DNA from: Nephrocerus scutellatus
Lineage: Eukaryota; Arthropoda; Insecta; Diptera; Pipunculidae
NCBI GenBank assembly: GCA_947095585.1
Contig: OX352765.1
Coordinates: forward strand, 25,698,254 to 25,762,253
Direction: 5' to 3'
Length of the DNA stretch: 64,000 bases
Positions 48,066-59,935 of this stretch are shown here, piece by piece. A model generated the notes under the pieces. The model had not been told where the DNA came from and made no database searches. It saw only the letters and a list, made by a program, of their open reading frames with translations. A program made the position numbers and the translations under genes. The first letter of the stretch is position 1. Each line of letters opens with the position of its first letter.

Positions 48066-49003
48066 CTGACATCAAAAACAGATATTTTGGCGATTATTAC
48101 CAAATAATAAAGGACAGTGTGGCGTGTTTCGATGCATACTTAAATGTTTGTAGTTCAAAGTTTCCAAGAAAGAATAATAAATATTGAAAACCGAGGATTT
48201 TCTTTAACAGAAAAGCAAAAATATATGATTGCTTTGCTTTGCCACAGCCTGTTACCAAACACTGTCGGGAGATTTAATTGGTGTTACGCAGTCAAGCGCA
48301 TATATAACTACGAGCTTACCCGAATGACGTTGTCCTGTCCCACTTTCAATAAATTTGTTTGTGATCGTTTTGTGAACTTCTGAAAACTTATATATCTAAA
48401 TGTCTATGGCGAATTTATAAAATTTAGCCAAATCGGTCCAGTCGTTCTCAAAAGTTTTTTTTTTTTTTTTTTTTTTTTTTCACTTTCAAAGCTATTCTCA
48501 TGCCTACCATTTTGGATAAACGTTTTGTGTATTGTACTCCCGAGTTATACTTTCACATCAATAATTTTTGGTACAATCGGATATAAAGCTCTCGATTACT
48601 TTTTTAAATGTGATAATCTTTAAAAGGTTATCATTATTGTCATCTTCACTTAAACGGTTAATTTTGAATTTTGTATTTGACGGACAACACGTTTAATGAC
48701 TTTTAGTTACGTTTAATATTCAAACAAAATCGTGATTAATCCCCTTTTTAAGTCACATTTAAAAATATGTTTTTAGAAGATTGTTTTCGAAAAATCAATG
48801 ACTACAACTTAAAGTTGTAGTTACGTTTATCGATTTGGACTTAAATATTAAAGCAGTCGTGCAGTTGTGAAATTAATAATTTATTTGATAAGCGATTGTT
48901 CGATTGATGTTAAGGAAGATAGTTAAATGGTTTTCATTGGGTTCGAGTGGACTCATCACTGAACAGATAGTTAATGAACGTGATTTTAATAGCGTCTGGT
49001 CAC
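48066..49003. other. Intergenic DNA before the Harbinger element
   Basis: Contains a T26-like run near 48455-48480. A 79-residue open frame at 48144-48383 shows no recognised motif and is not called. Confidence 0.4.
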
Positions 49004-49006
49004 CAG
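49004..49006. other. Target-site duplication CAG, left of the Harbinger element
   Basis: CAG directly before the left inverted repeat, matched by CAG at 52122-52124. Three base pairs is the PIF/Harbinger target length; TTA is most common, so CAG is less usual. Confidence 0.8.
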
Positions 49007-49199
49007 TGGCCCTATTCTGGTTTTCCCGGGGAATTGGGAATTGGGAAAAAATATTTTGATAATTTACAACTACAATAATTCCCAACTTTTTTTATAAACA
49101 ATTAAATCTTTATACTCGTTAAATTCGTGTTTAAAAAGTAAAAATTTAAATTTAATATTTAGAATAAACTTAATATTTATAATCAAGTGTTTTTTTTCA

Positions 49200-50794
49200 A
49201 TGGCAAGACGACTACTTCATCATTTCTATGATGACGAAGAAGACAAGCGCTATAATTTAAGAATTAGGCGTAAATATTTACGGGATTCATCCAACCCCTT
49301 TGAAATACACGAAGCGGAGTTTATCAATATATATAGGATGCCCCAGGCATTGGTATTTGCGTTGAAAGATGAAATTGAAAGTTTTATGGAGGTGTCAACT
49401 ATACCAAAAGAGATTCGAGTACTAGTTGCGCTTGGTTTCTTGGCGGAAGGTAAGTTACTTTATATAAGGTTAAAGGTTATTTCTATACGTACAGTATAGG
49501 AACTTTCCAAAAGAGGGTCAGCATGAACTATCTTAATTGTGTTTCCCAAAGTGTGGTAAGCCGATGTATAATGGAAATTTGCAGTATCATTGACGAGCTT
49601 TTAATGCAGGTATACATTAAATTTCCACAAACGCCAGCGGAAATGAACGATGTCAAAGTAGAGTAAGTGTTTCTTTAACATTTAAATACACAACACATCT
49701 TTCGGAATTCTAATAACTTTTCCATTTCAGATTCTATGAAAAGTTTAATCTTCCTGGCGTAATCGGCTGCATTGATTGTACGCACGTCTCCATGTTCAGA
49801 CCAGCGAAAAGAGTCGAACATGTTTATCTTAACCGACATCACTATCATTCGAAGAATGTCCAGTTTGTTTGTAGCACAAATAACATTAAATTTTTTTTAT
49901 ATATTCATTTTATGTAGATTTTTTATAGATTTGCGATTCTAATCTCAGGATACTAAATGTGAATGCTTCATATGGAGGGTCAAACCACGATGCCACAATT
50001 TGGAAAAAATCATTGATTAAGGCATTTTTACACAACAAGTACGATGGAAGTTCACTGCAAAATACATATTTGTTAGGTAATTTTTTTATTTATTTTTCAA
50101 CTTCAATAAATTCAATTACACTTATTTGTTATGTACATTTTTTATGTGGTTTTTAATTTCAAATTAAATTTAAATAAACAGGTATACATTGTATACTCAT
50201 TGCTTTTCATGGATTCATGTTGCTTAAATTAATTCATAAGAGCTTATTATAATTATTATTCATCTTCTAAATATTCGATGTCATCATATTGTCCACTGTT
50301 TAGAACTTGAGGCGAAATAACATTTTGATTGTTGCTGAAATATAAAGGTTTTATTAAATATTATTAAATTATACGATTATTTTATAATTTTTTTAGGTGA
50401 TAGCGGCTACCCACTGCAACCGTGGCTCATGACGCCCATACAAAATCCATCAAATGAGAGTGAGGAAAGGTACAACTCGAAACATAGAAAAATAAGAAAT
50501 TGTATAGAGAGACTTAACGGGGTAATTAAGTCGAGGTACAGGTGCCTAGCAAAAGACAGATGTCTCAAATGTAACCCATATAAATTGGGGCTTATCATAA
50601 ACACTTGTGCTACACTACACAACTTTCTAAAGCAGCATAATTTTCTGGACGACCATGATTTAGTTAAAGGTGAAGAAACGCAATCAGACACTGAAGGCGA
50701 TGATGACATATTCGCCGATTTAACTGATGAACGATTGTTGACAGCGGGTCGGGCAGTTAGAAATTCAATTGTGGACACATATTATTCTAGCTAA
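49200..50794 (+). CDS. PIF/Harbinger transposase (HARBI1-like), DDE nuclease
   Basis: Five exons with GT-AG introns join in frame: 49200-49449, 49500-49662, 49731-49866, 49929-50076 and 50397-50794 (1095 nt, 364 residues; HARBI1 is of similar size). It would cut and join the element's ends, probably with its Myb-like partner. Visible: FQKRVS..LNCVSQSVVSR (helix-turn-helix region), GCIDCTHVS with D153, GGSNHDATIW with D204, GDSGYPLQPWLMTP with D234, and NCIERLNGVIKSRY with E270; these are the conserved acidic positions of the DDE nuclease fold. No stop or frameshift. The exon-3 donor (GTTTGT) is weak, so that join is the least certain. The last exon ends in an acidic tail. It lies wholly within the terminal repeats and converges on the minus-strand gene. 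Confidence 0.92.
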
Positions 50795-50829
50795 AATAAA
50801 TTTATATTTTTATAATTCTTTTAATAAAC

Positions 50830-51881
50830 TTACTTTTTTGACAACAAAAATCTTTCCAAAATTTGGTTCTTTTTTTCCATTGCCGCGGCACGTCGTTCTT
50901 GTGCTGCCGCAATACGCTTAATAGCATTTAATTTTTCCCGTTCTATTTCATTACCTTCTTTTAATAATGCGTCTCTTGTAAAGGCTGATCCTATTATTAT
51001 ATGAAAATATTAAGCAATAATGTATGTAATATAAGGAAATGAATATTTAATGTTGTAAAAACCTCTAATGCGTTTAAGGCGTGTAGGCCTTACGGGGCCT
51101 ACCGTCCGTTCCGTAATGTCCGTAGAACAAAACGGCGTTTGGGACGAACTCGGTTCATTCATCCTTGATGGTATATCTGGATGAGTATTGGACTGTAAAT
51201 GACAAAAAATTAAAACAATATTTGGAGCAAATGAAATATTAAATGTAAATTAGCCATTATGTACCTGATGTGTTGGTATTTGTAAGCCTCCTTCATTATT
51301 GAAGGTACCGGTACAGGCCTCCGGGGAAATGATGTCCATAATTTTTTGGTCCAACACATTTAGCTCCGCCGGCCTTCTCGAGCTGCACTCTAACCCTAAC
51401 CCTGTTCGGTTGTCGTACTCTTTTATATGAGCCCATTGAGTTCGAGCATATTTCCTTACAATAAAATGTAATAAAAGACAATTAGTAAATTATATTTACG
51501 AATACCTCACTTTATATACTTCATGTCTGTCCACGCTCGTTTCCATTTATCTGGATCCTTATATGCCCCTCCAATGGCATTCAGTCGTACCGAAATTTCT
51601 TTCCACTTTTCTTTATTTGTGTTTTTTGAATCGATCCCATTAAATCTGTGGATTGCAAAGCGATTGTAATTTCATAATAATCTATAATGTAAAGAAACGT
51701 TATTATAACTACCTATCATTCGCTAAATCTATATCATCCATCATTATGGTCACCATCATTTCTTTTTGCTCCTTGCTAACATTTTTACCCTAAAATTAAT
51801 CATGATAGCTTATTTTATGTATCTTTATATTCAGATTAACACAGAAAATATTTATTGACTTACTCTGTTTGAAGCTGCCAT
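50830..51881 (-). CDS. Harbinger Myb/SANT-like accessory protein
   Basis: Six exons on the minus strand join in frame: 51881-51864, 51789-51713, 51645-51520, 51454-51265, 51192-51063 and 50990-50830 (702 nt, 233 residues). PIF/Harbinger elements encode a Myb/SANT/trihelix-type partner needed for DNA binding and nuclear import of the transposase. Here: a SKEQKEMMVTIMMDDIDLAN helix, then a tryptophan-spaced trihelix-like core (EKWKEISVRLNAIGG, DKWKRAWTDMKKYAR), a middle low-complexity part, and a charged C-terminal coiled-coil-like tail (IEREKLNAIKRIAAAQERRA). All boundaries are GT-AG and the frame is open. This track had no long single-exon frame for it, so exons were joined by hand. Confidence 0.85.
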
Positions 51882-52121
51882 TTTAAAAAAATTTATTTTA
51901 TTTAAATAGTACCGAACTAATCGAACATTTACCACCAATTCCCAAAAAAATATGCAGGGAAAAATATAAGTCAAAACTGCTACAAAATGGAAATATTTTT
52001 TCCCCATTCAAAAAAATTCCCAATCGCCAGAATACACTTTGGGAAAAAAAAATTCCAAACTGCTAGAAACACGTCAAAAATTCCCAATTCCCAATTCCCC
52101 GGGAAAACCAGAATAGGGCCA

Positions 52122-52124
52122 CAG
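52122..52124. other. Target-site duplication CAG, right of the Harbinger element
   Basis: CAG directly after the right inverted repeat, matching CAG at 49004-49006. Confidence 0.8.
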
Positions 52125-52299
52125 GTGTTACACATAATGAACTACACGAACTGCAAAACAAAAGAGGGTATTTTAAGTTCAATGAAAACAAGTGATAAAC
52201 AAGTATTACGAAAAATGCCTGTCATTTATTGCACTAATTTGGTGATCTAAGTGTTGGTGCAATAGGACTGAAACGGGGTGTTAAATGTATTCCACACGA

Positions 52300-52395
52300 C
52301 CATAGAGTAAAGGGACTGTCGTCTATACTATAAGCCAGTCTCTAAAGTAGGCATTATCCACACTAGTGTGTTAACATAGGAAATATTTTTTTCAT
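52300..52395 (+). repeat. Dispersed repeat, family Q, copy 2
   Basis: Shares AAGTAGGCATTATCCACAC and TAGTGTGTTAACATAG with 14690-14790. Unclassified. Confidence 0.55.
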
Positions 52396-52849
52396 TTACT
52401 GCAATCACAGCAAACACACATTTACACAGTAGTTTTGCATTGCGCATGAGCAGTTTAGCAGAAAAATTAATTTGGTCGTGTGAAAAATAGCGTACATTAT
52501 TCGCTGAAAACTGCTTATCGTATGCTGATTAGATTGCCGCCTCATGCTTCAAGCTTCTAACTCGCACGATAATGCCCACTTTCGTAGCTCGTTATGTAAT
52601 ATACTATATTACGAAGTTCTTGAAAATTAGTCAGACTGACACACGGTTATGGTTGAATAATGAAACATAAGTTTTTTGACACAAAGACAAACTAGATTAA
52701 CACCTAATAGAAAGCAATGATACATGGATTAAGAACAGCTTTCGACCATTTTTGTTCCTAAAAGTAGACTATATAAAATTGTTTTAACAATTATTTTATG
52801 TCGAGTTTTTTTTTAAAAAAAAATCTGCCGTAGAGTGCTTTTTTGGCTG

Positions 52850-53105
52850 TCAAGTTGTTCGTTTATTCCAAAAAACCAATCTACGGTAGAATGGATTTCC
52901 CCTCAAACAGATCTTGATATTTTGGGAGATTTACCCCTCTTTTACTAACACCAACAACTGATGTCATTTGGTTTAGGTAAAACACATCACACACACATGC
53001 AACAAAACAATGTAAACAAAAGATTCTCGGCTTTCGTGTTCGTTTTTTCGAGAAAAAATCTACGCTACACCGCAGATTGCTAAAACAAAAAAAAATTCGA
53101 CATTA
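52850..53105 (+). repeat. Dispersed repeat, family T, copy 2
   Basis: Matches 35860-36110 from TTGGCTGTCAAGTTGTTCGT to CTAAAACAAAAAAAAATTCG. It has about 30 bp more in the middle than copy 1. Confidence 0.65.
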
Positions 53106-53406
53106 AATTCAACGCGGCTAAGGTTTTAAATACGGTATAAGCGTTCTTGTTTTCAGATCAAAGAGTGTTTCAACTTTCAACAACAAGAAGTACACCGAAG
53201 TCAAAGTCTGGTTTACTAATGGAAGCACTCAGTACAATAACCCGATAACTCCACTTTTTCGCGAAGATTTTTAATTTTTTAATGCAGAACTAAAAACAAC
53301 CCATTAAATTTTTTTTTACAAAAAATTAAAAAAACCATATTCATACATTTGTATGAGTGCCTCCTGACCCCGGGGTCCGATCACATCCAAATTTTCACAA
53401 AAAGTG

Positions 53407-53680
53407 TAGGCGCCATGGCTCAGTGCTTATGTGATGGATTTCTGAGCATGAGGTTCGTAGTTCGAATCCCAGGAAACACTAAAAGTATTTTTCACGTTCC
53501 CACCTCTTGCGAATGTCTGACAAACGTCCAAGAATAATAACATGTCACGGACACTGCATTAAATTGTAGGTCCCTTCCATTTGTGTGCAAAAATATATAT
53601 AACACAAATGGTCGAGGGAAGCTAGGCCTTGGACCGCAACGATCTGTCGCGACGAATATTGTTATTATTATTATTCTGCA
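53407..53680 (+). mobile_element. tRNA-derived SINE, near full length, copy D
   Basis: Starts GTAGGCGCCATGGCTCAGTG, B box AGTTCGAATCCC, then the AACACTAAAAGTATTTTTCA block, AGGTCCC, ACACAAATGG, GGACCGCAACGATCTGTCGC and an (ATT)n tail. More diverged in the head than copies B and C. Confidence 0.85.
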
Positions 53681-53689
53681 TCGTTCGGT

Positions 53690-55280
53690 GTAATAAAAAT
53701 ACACCTTGACGCAATGGTAAAGAAACTCAATTTTGGAGTTATCCTTGACTTTAAAACCAAGACAACCCCAGGGTCTTGTTTTTGCTCTGCACGTGAAAAG
53801 TGTTTCATATACAAGACTCAACAGTTGAGTGCATAACTTTTGATTTTCAACAAAATTCACCAATTCTTTGAATACCATAGAGTGATTTTTTTTTATAAAA
53901 GTAATCGGTCTTTAATTTTTGTATTTTTCAATGTATAGTACAAAAAAAAGCCATATGTACATGTATGATGAGACATATATCAGCTTTTTGCCACATTTTA
54001 TTAAAAACTGTTACCAAGTTACACTTATTTTCCGATAACTGCGATGCTCAAAATAAAAACAACACTCTCGTCTAATATGCTGTGTAAAACACACAAATAT
54101 AAGCATTATTAAACATCACTTGCTCTTAAGGCTTGATTGAAAACAGAAACGCTTTTATCTACAAAAAGATTGGCATAAATTTGGTGGCAAAATGGTCCTA
54201 AAAGTTGAACGTGATATCGGTGAGCAATCAGACAAAACTAATTTGGCTTCAAATAATAAAAAAAACTGTTACCAAAAAACACAGAATCAAATGGACCAAC
54301 TCAAAGTACCGAAGAAGAAGCAAGAGTTTCAGCTTCTATTAGTCACCACAAGCCATTAACGACACAAAATATTAAAGCAAAAGGAAATCAGCAAGCTGAC
54401 CATTTTAAACCAACAATATGGTATTCAAGCATTCTTCGTATCAACCCAAAAAAATATAACGGAATGATTAATTGATTGGCAAAAAGTATGATCCTCCGGC
54501 GGATATGTCCTTATAATTTACCGTCCTAGCAGTGTGTTCAAGAAGCTAAAAATTCGGACTACGAAGATGAAAATGAAGCTTTTCATTAATTTTCTCCAAA
54601 AACGGTGCAAAAACAAGACAAGTCCTCAATCAAAAATATGTTTTTTTACTTAAAAACTACATTTGTTTGAATGTTTTAAAACTAAAAGATGTGTATTTAT
54701 GTTTTCTTTCCAAAAAAAATTTACAATTTGCAAATATTTTGCTTTCATTTTTAAGGTAGTTTCTTTATTTGTCTCAACATTAAAAAAGTGGAGTTATGTA
54801 TTTGGTAATTGCACTTGTTGCATCAATTAAAGCAAATGTGTTTAAAGAAATAACAACATCAACAACTATAGTTTTTTTTAGTAAAATCTAATGAATGAAA
54901 AAACATTTACTATTTATTTACGAAAATGCGTTCGATTTCTTTATATCCACATTTTCTTATTACTCTTTTTGACTACGTATCTCACAATTAATGTCTCACA
55001 TAATCCATATGAACTTGAATAACTTAAGTGTGCTCTTCATTATGTTACACTTGTTAACGAAGTATTTAACTAATCTGATATTTATCTGAGCAAACTCATA
55101 AACAGGTTCATAGATGCATTTTGTGTATAATTATGGATTAAACAATTACGCATATCTTCTGATGATGCTGAGATGGATTATACCTGTTGCACTGCTGTTA
55201 GGCAGCTAATACTTGTACCTGCATTTCATATTACACATTTACGTGAGATAATGTTGCAGCAGTCCAGATAGAGATACTGC
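53690..55280. other. Gene-poor AT-rich DNA
   Basis: No coding frame of note. 53340-53405 just before it resembles the ATACAAATG-type repeat. Nothing recognised in 53883-55280. Confidence 0.4.
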
Positions 55281-57309
55281 ATACGTTTGAATCCGCGAGA
55301 CCATAGCAAGAACCAATTTCCGTAACTTAATGATTCTTCTCTCGTTTTGCTTGTTCTCTTTTGCTTTCTTCTGCTGTTAGACAGGTACTCGTAGATAGTT
55401 TTGTAGTCAATGAAAATTTCTTATTTTGGTTCTTGAACAACCAGCAAACCAACCAACCAAGCGACCTTCTTTAGTCATCACATGTCCAACAGCACTTTAG
55501 TTCATATTTAGCTTTCGAGTTGTACGCGTTAACTTCTTTTGCTGGTACGTATCATTATCCATCATCAGTGGTGGTTACTCCCGGGTACATTTACATATTC
55601 GTAGAACACACGCAACTAGTTTTTTTCATCGTTGATTTAACTTCTAAGATACGATCTGTTTTTTTGTTTAATTATTCATGTTTCTTTTTGTTCTATGCGC
55701 TTCTCATTTAAATACAAAAAAAACCTATAGAACTAAAAAGAAATACAAAAATATACACAGAAAAAGTTTCTTGTTTTGTGTGGGTATGTGTGTTGGTGCA
55801 TTTGTGTAGGTGTGTTCGTGCATAGTTTACAACAAGGAAAAAGTAGGCGATACCGTTAGAATATCTAGTGCAAATACGTTTTCTAACAAAACTATCCGCA
55901 ATGATGCAAACGACGTGTTAAAGTAAAGGAGTTAAAAATGAAGAAATTCTGCGCGGGTGGCAATAGCAATTAAAGCGCCGGATACGAGTTCAATTGAACC
56001 ACATTTACTGCTTACCCACTTACCATATCAATTCCTTTGCTTATATATGTGTATAGAAGTGTAATTGAAATCAAATCAACAGTTAGTTCCCGATTTATTT
56101 TTAAAAATGTGAAATTTGCTGTATTCTCGACCGAATCGTATTCCGTGGATTCAACATAGGCTTCGGCTGCGGAACTCGCTCCAACCGTGTGCGATCACCA
56201 TATACGAGTACTATACAAAGTCGTACCTACTTACATTTATGCATGTGACACACTTCTTGGTTGGATCATTACTAAGGAATTGCGATGCTACGTGCAATAA
56301 TGTCGTGGCAGCAGTCGTCGTTTCACCATGGCCGCGGCCATTGAAAGTAGGAAATACTCGTACAAAACAGAATACGCAAGAATTTATCATTCTTTTTATT
56401 TATTTAAAAAAAAAAAACAATTTTTCTAACGTGAATATTTTTGAACCTTTCCTGTATTGTGCTTATGGATACGAGCGGAAGACAAGAACATCTATACTAC
56501 ACGAATGTATCGAAGATTTTTGAAAGAACATTTTGAAACATCTTTAGATACTTTCGCGGAAGTTGATCGGGTTTTTTCTGAAGAATAACTTTAAAAACTC
56601 TTGCGCTGCATTTGATTACGATTCAAATATAAAACCATAAATTGTTCTCTTTGTTGTAGTTTCTCGCACATCTTTTATGAGTTTGTTAAAAATTTATTAG
56701 AAAACTTATTAGATAAACTGGTAACGCTAACTTGGGATCTAAAATTATTATTTAAGCTAAACTTCAGTTAACATAAAACAAGTAGGAAGTGAATATAACC
56801 CTTTCTACAATAAAATCGTTCGATTAAAGTTAAAGAAATTCTAACATTAAAAAATTCTAAAATTCCTGTACATAGTGTAACTTAAGGTTGATTAATTATT
56901 TATTGACTGAATGTTACAATTATTTTACGAATTGCTATCCTTCATGCCGTGGAATTTTTTATATATTTATAGCAAGAATGTTATAAAAATTAGATAAGAC
57001 CTCTGATGGCTCTATAGAAGCTAATAACAGTGAGTGAGTGCTTACACTCACACGCTTTGAGTTTAAATAATTATTTGAATAAAACTAAATTTAATAGATA
57101 GGTTTAAATCTTACAAGTATATTTTCATAGCTATTAAAAATTCACAATTCGAAATTCTCAGGACAACCTATATGGGGCTAATAAATTATTTTACACTTTT
57201 TAGATCATTTTTAAAAAAGATTTAATTAAAAATTTCATTTTATTTAAAAATAATTAATTCCTTCTTTTTAGTCTTGCGTGTGTGATTTTTTTACAATGCA
57301 TTATTGTTA
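55281..57309. other. Gene-poor DNA
   Basis: A 135-residue open frame at 56116-56523 shows no family motif, contains long polar tracts and a run of lysines, and is not called. TGTGTG-rich words occur near 55780-55820. Confidence 0.35.
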
Positions 57310-57430
57310 ATGTTCATCCAGTTTAAAGTTATGTTTAAAGACTCTAGCTCACCGGGAAGTTAGTTTAAATCAATTACGAAACTCCACCCGAACAGACAAA
57401 CATACAAGAAAGCGAGCTAATAAAAACGTT
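57310..57430 (-). repeat. Dispersed repeat, family R, copy 2 (inverted)
   Basis: Inverted copy of 31330-31480: TAGTTTAAATCAATTACGAA, TCCACCCGAACAGACAAACA, AGAAAGCGAGCTAATAAAA. Confidence 0.6.
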
Positions 57431-59194
57431 TTAAGCGTTTGACCTAATTGTTCGATAACATTATAATATTACAATTCACGTTTTCTTTAAATACCCATTA
57501 GGTTTATACACAAAAATCCTTGAAAATATAAGTTTTCTAAAATTTTTTGTGGGTGCCTTGGGCGACGATTAACAACCCTTTCAAAACAAAACACCTGTGC
57601 AAAATTTCAGTAGGCTTCTATACATAAAAAAATGCTGTAAAAGATTAGTTATCGAAAAAAAATATGTATGAGAGCTTTCAAAATATCACAGTTCATGTTT
57701 TCATAAGATATAAGAACCACCTGTGTAAAATATCAGGAAAGTACGATGAACGTTTTTGGATTTAAAAAAAGGAACGCTGTACCAATAATATATGTACTAT
57801 ACCATATTATATATATATAGAATATAAATAAATTAAATTATATACCTAATATGTATAGGAAATTTATATATTGTATATTTTGACCATGAAATAATGTAAA
57901 ATTGATAAAAAATTCGTTTCATGTTTATGTTTTTATTACCTTCACTGTTATTCTCTCTAATTTTGAGTGTCTATGTCATAAAGTTTATATTCTGGAGCAG
58001 CAGATGTTGCATCATATGCAACCGTATTCCTCGAAGTCGACTAAAAAATTACAACTTCTAGAAGGTCAGAAAGATTATATCTTTTACTGATTCACGAAAT
58101 TTTATACCAATTGAATACAGTTGCTCTGAATAAATTTGAATCACTAAATGCTTTTTTAAGTGTTTTAAATGTTTCACTTGAGTTAGTTTTTAGAACAAAT
58201 CCCAACTAATCACCGTGCGAAATTGAAAAATCGCCGTAACATAAAAAGATTCATAAAATAAATTAAATGACATATGCGAAGTTAGAAAGTGGAGGATTTT
58301 GCAGTGGCGTGGAGTGATAGCAAAAAAAGTAAAAAAATTTTTAAATCAAAAGTTTCTATGAAATAAAAGCTTAGTAGTATTGAAGTAAAAAAATAAATAG
58401 GTTATGTGTCTGTCATGTAGAGCTAGGTGAGGTCTAAAATTCTTTAAATTAATGTATACATTATGTTATAAAAATGAGCATCGATTATGGTAAAGACGGC
58501 TTTGAAAAAAGCTAAGAATAAAACAGAAAACCAAGAACAAAAACAATGGTTTTCAATAGAACACTAAGTCCATAAGGCTAATTATTTTAATAAATAATTC
58601 TTTAAAAGGTGTAGCGAAGAAATCAGATTTCCATATCTTCAAACTTTCTTCCATTCATGTGAATTATCTAAAAAAATTAAATTATCGTAATTTTGAAAAG
58701 AGAATCTGGAATGAGTCGGGTTATATGGACGCTTCGCTGCTGATATGTTGCCATTTGATAACAAACCTAACTTATAACTCAAATGTTTTACTACTGAACG
58801 TCTCAAAACAAAAGTACATATATACTCGTACCGAGTTGTTTCCAAACTGCTTTTAAAACAGTTAATATTTTCTGCAAATTGTGACATATTCGATTTTCAT
58901 CACAATAAATCACTTTTACCTTACACTGGATTTTTTTTAATCCATTTATTTAATTTTTAGAAATCTTAAATACTATTGTTAGTAATAAATAAATAATTTA
59001 CCGTCTATATTAGTATTAACAAGTAAATTAACCCAAGTGGAATTTTAATACTTTCTATAAAATATTTGCTTAAATCTAACAATAAACATTATTTTATTTT
59101 GCAGTATACAACTTCTATAACTTACTAGACTAAAGAAAAAAAAATAAAAATTCTTCTACAATATCTTGTAAATAAAAACTTATACTAATTAAAA
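57431..59194. other. Gene-poor AT-rich DNA
   Basis: 57541-57760 has two diverged words of the 'GTGCAAAATTTCAG...ATATAAGAACCACCTGTGTA' kind, reminiscent of the ATACAAATG-type repeat. Short frames elsewhere are not coding-like. Confidence 0.4.
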
Positions 59195-59662
59195 CTACCT
59201 GCAAATAAATTCGTCAAAAACTTTGAAAACTAAATCCCTACCAGAGTTGCAGTCATGTCTGTCTTTGAAGGCAGCTCGTAAAAATACCTGCCCCAACAGC
59301 CTCTCATTAGGGCTAAGTGTCGGCCACACTCCAGTCCAGCCACCAGTATTTTTTTTATTGAATCGCCTTCTGTCTACACTGTCTCTTTCAGGCACGCTAC
59401 GACAGTATCTCCAGATAGTATTTTCATCCCAATTAAGCAATAAGGAATGCTGGATTCTTTTGTCTGTTACCCTTCTAGCAACATGGTATATAACAGGTAC
59501 GTTGCACGATTCTGACAAGAGGCCCAATACGTCCAAATACAGGAATGTCTCAGATGGTATAAATCCACTCTCCAATATATTTCTGAAATACCCTGGATTA
59601 GGATAAAATGCTCTCTTCAAGTTTCGATACAATAGCGTCAGCATAAGCAAGAGACGCATCAA
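59195..59662 (-). other. Unrecognised 155-residue open frame next to an RT relic
   Basis: An uninterrupted frame on the minus strand including NVPVIYHVARRVTDKRIQHS, LNWDENTIWRYCRSVPE and GQVFLRAAFKDRH. I do not recognise the family. The opposite strand is also open for 127 codons. It starts inside the 3' part of the reverse transcriptase relic in another frame, so it could be a coding remnant of a mobile element or captured sequence. No introns or signals can be placed. Confidence 0.3.
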
Positions 59663-59935
59663 TATCCCTTAGTACTTCGGAAATATATATGCTGAACAGG
59701 ATTGGTGCCGTTACTGTACCTTGTGGCAGACCATTAGCGATATTGAATGTTTTATTCGTCGTATTTTCTCTATCCGTTACGACAAATTTCCTTCCATATA
59801 TCATTGATATAATCATTTTGGTTAAATGATTTGGGAACCCATATCGTATAATTTTATAAACCAACGCGTTGGTCCAAACCGTGCCGAAGGCTTTTTCCAC
59901 TAGACAGGCGGCCGTATTCCTATTATCATTACCTT
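59600..59935 (-). mobile_element. jockey-superfamily reverse transcriptase fragment
   Basis: Minus strand: EKAFGTVWTNALVYKIIRYG, then FPNHLTKMI, then GRKFVVTD, NGLPQGTVTAPILFSIYIS, then DASLAYADAIV, which is a YADD motif with the second Asp changed to Ala. It lacks both ends. The loss of an active-site Asp and truncation make it inactive. Confidence 0.8.

Larger units (their letters stand above)
49007..52121. mobile_element. Complete PIF/Harbinger DNA transposon
   Basis: A 3115-bp element. The left end (49007) reads TGGCCCTATTCTGGTTTTCC and the right end (52121) is its exact complement over about 40 bp, including CCCGGGGAATTGGGAATTGG. Both ends are flanked by CAG. It carries two convergent, apparently intact genes: a DDE transposase on the plus strand and a Myb/SANT-like protein on the minus strand, the standard PIF/Harbinger pair. 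Further GGGAAAAA and AATTCCCAA words lie inside the right end. It looks recently inserted and possibly autonomous. Confidence 0.94.

Noticed and set aside
48144..48383. A 79-residue plus-strand frame as a gene
   Set aside because: No motif, no splice partners, and AT-rich composition like the neighbourhood.
56116..56523. A 135-residue plus-strand frame as a gene
   Set aside because: No family motif, long lysine and asparagine runs, and no recognisable start context.
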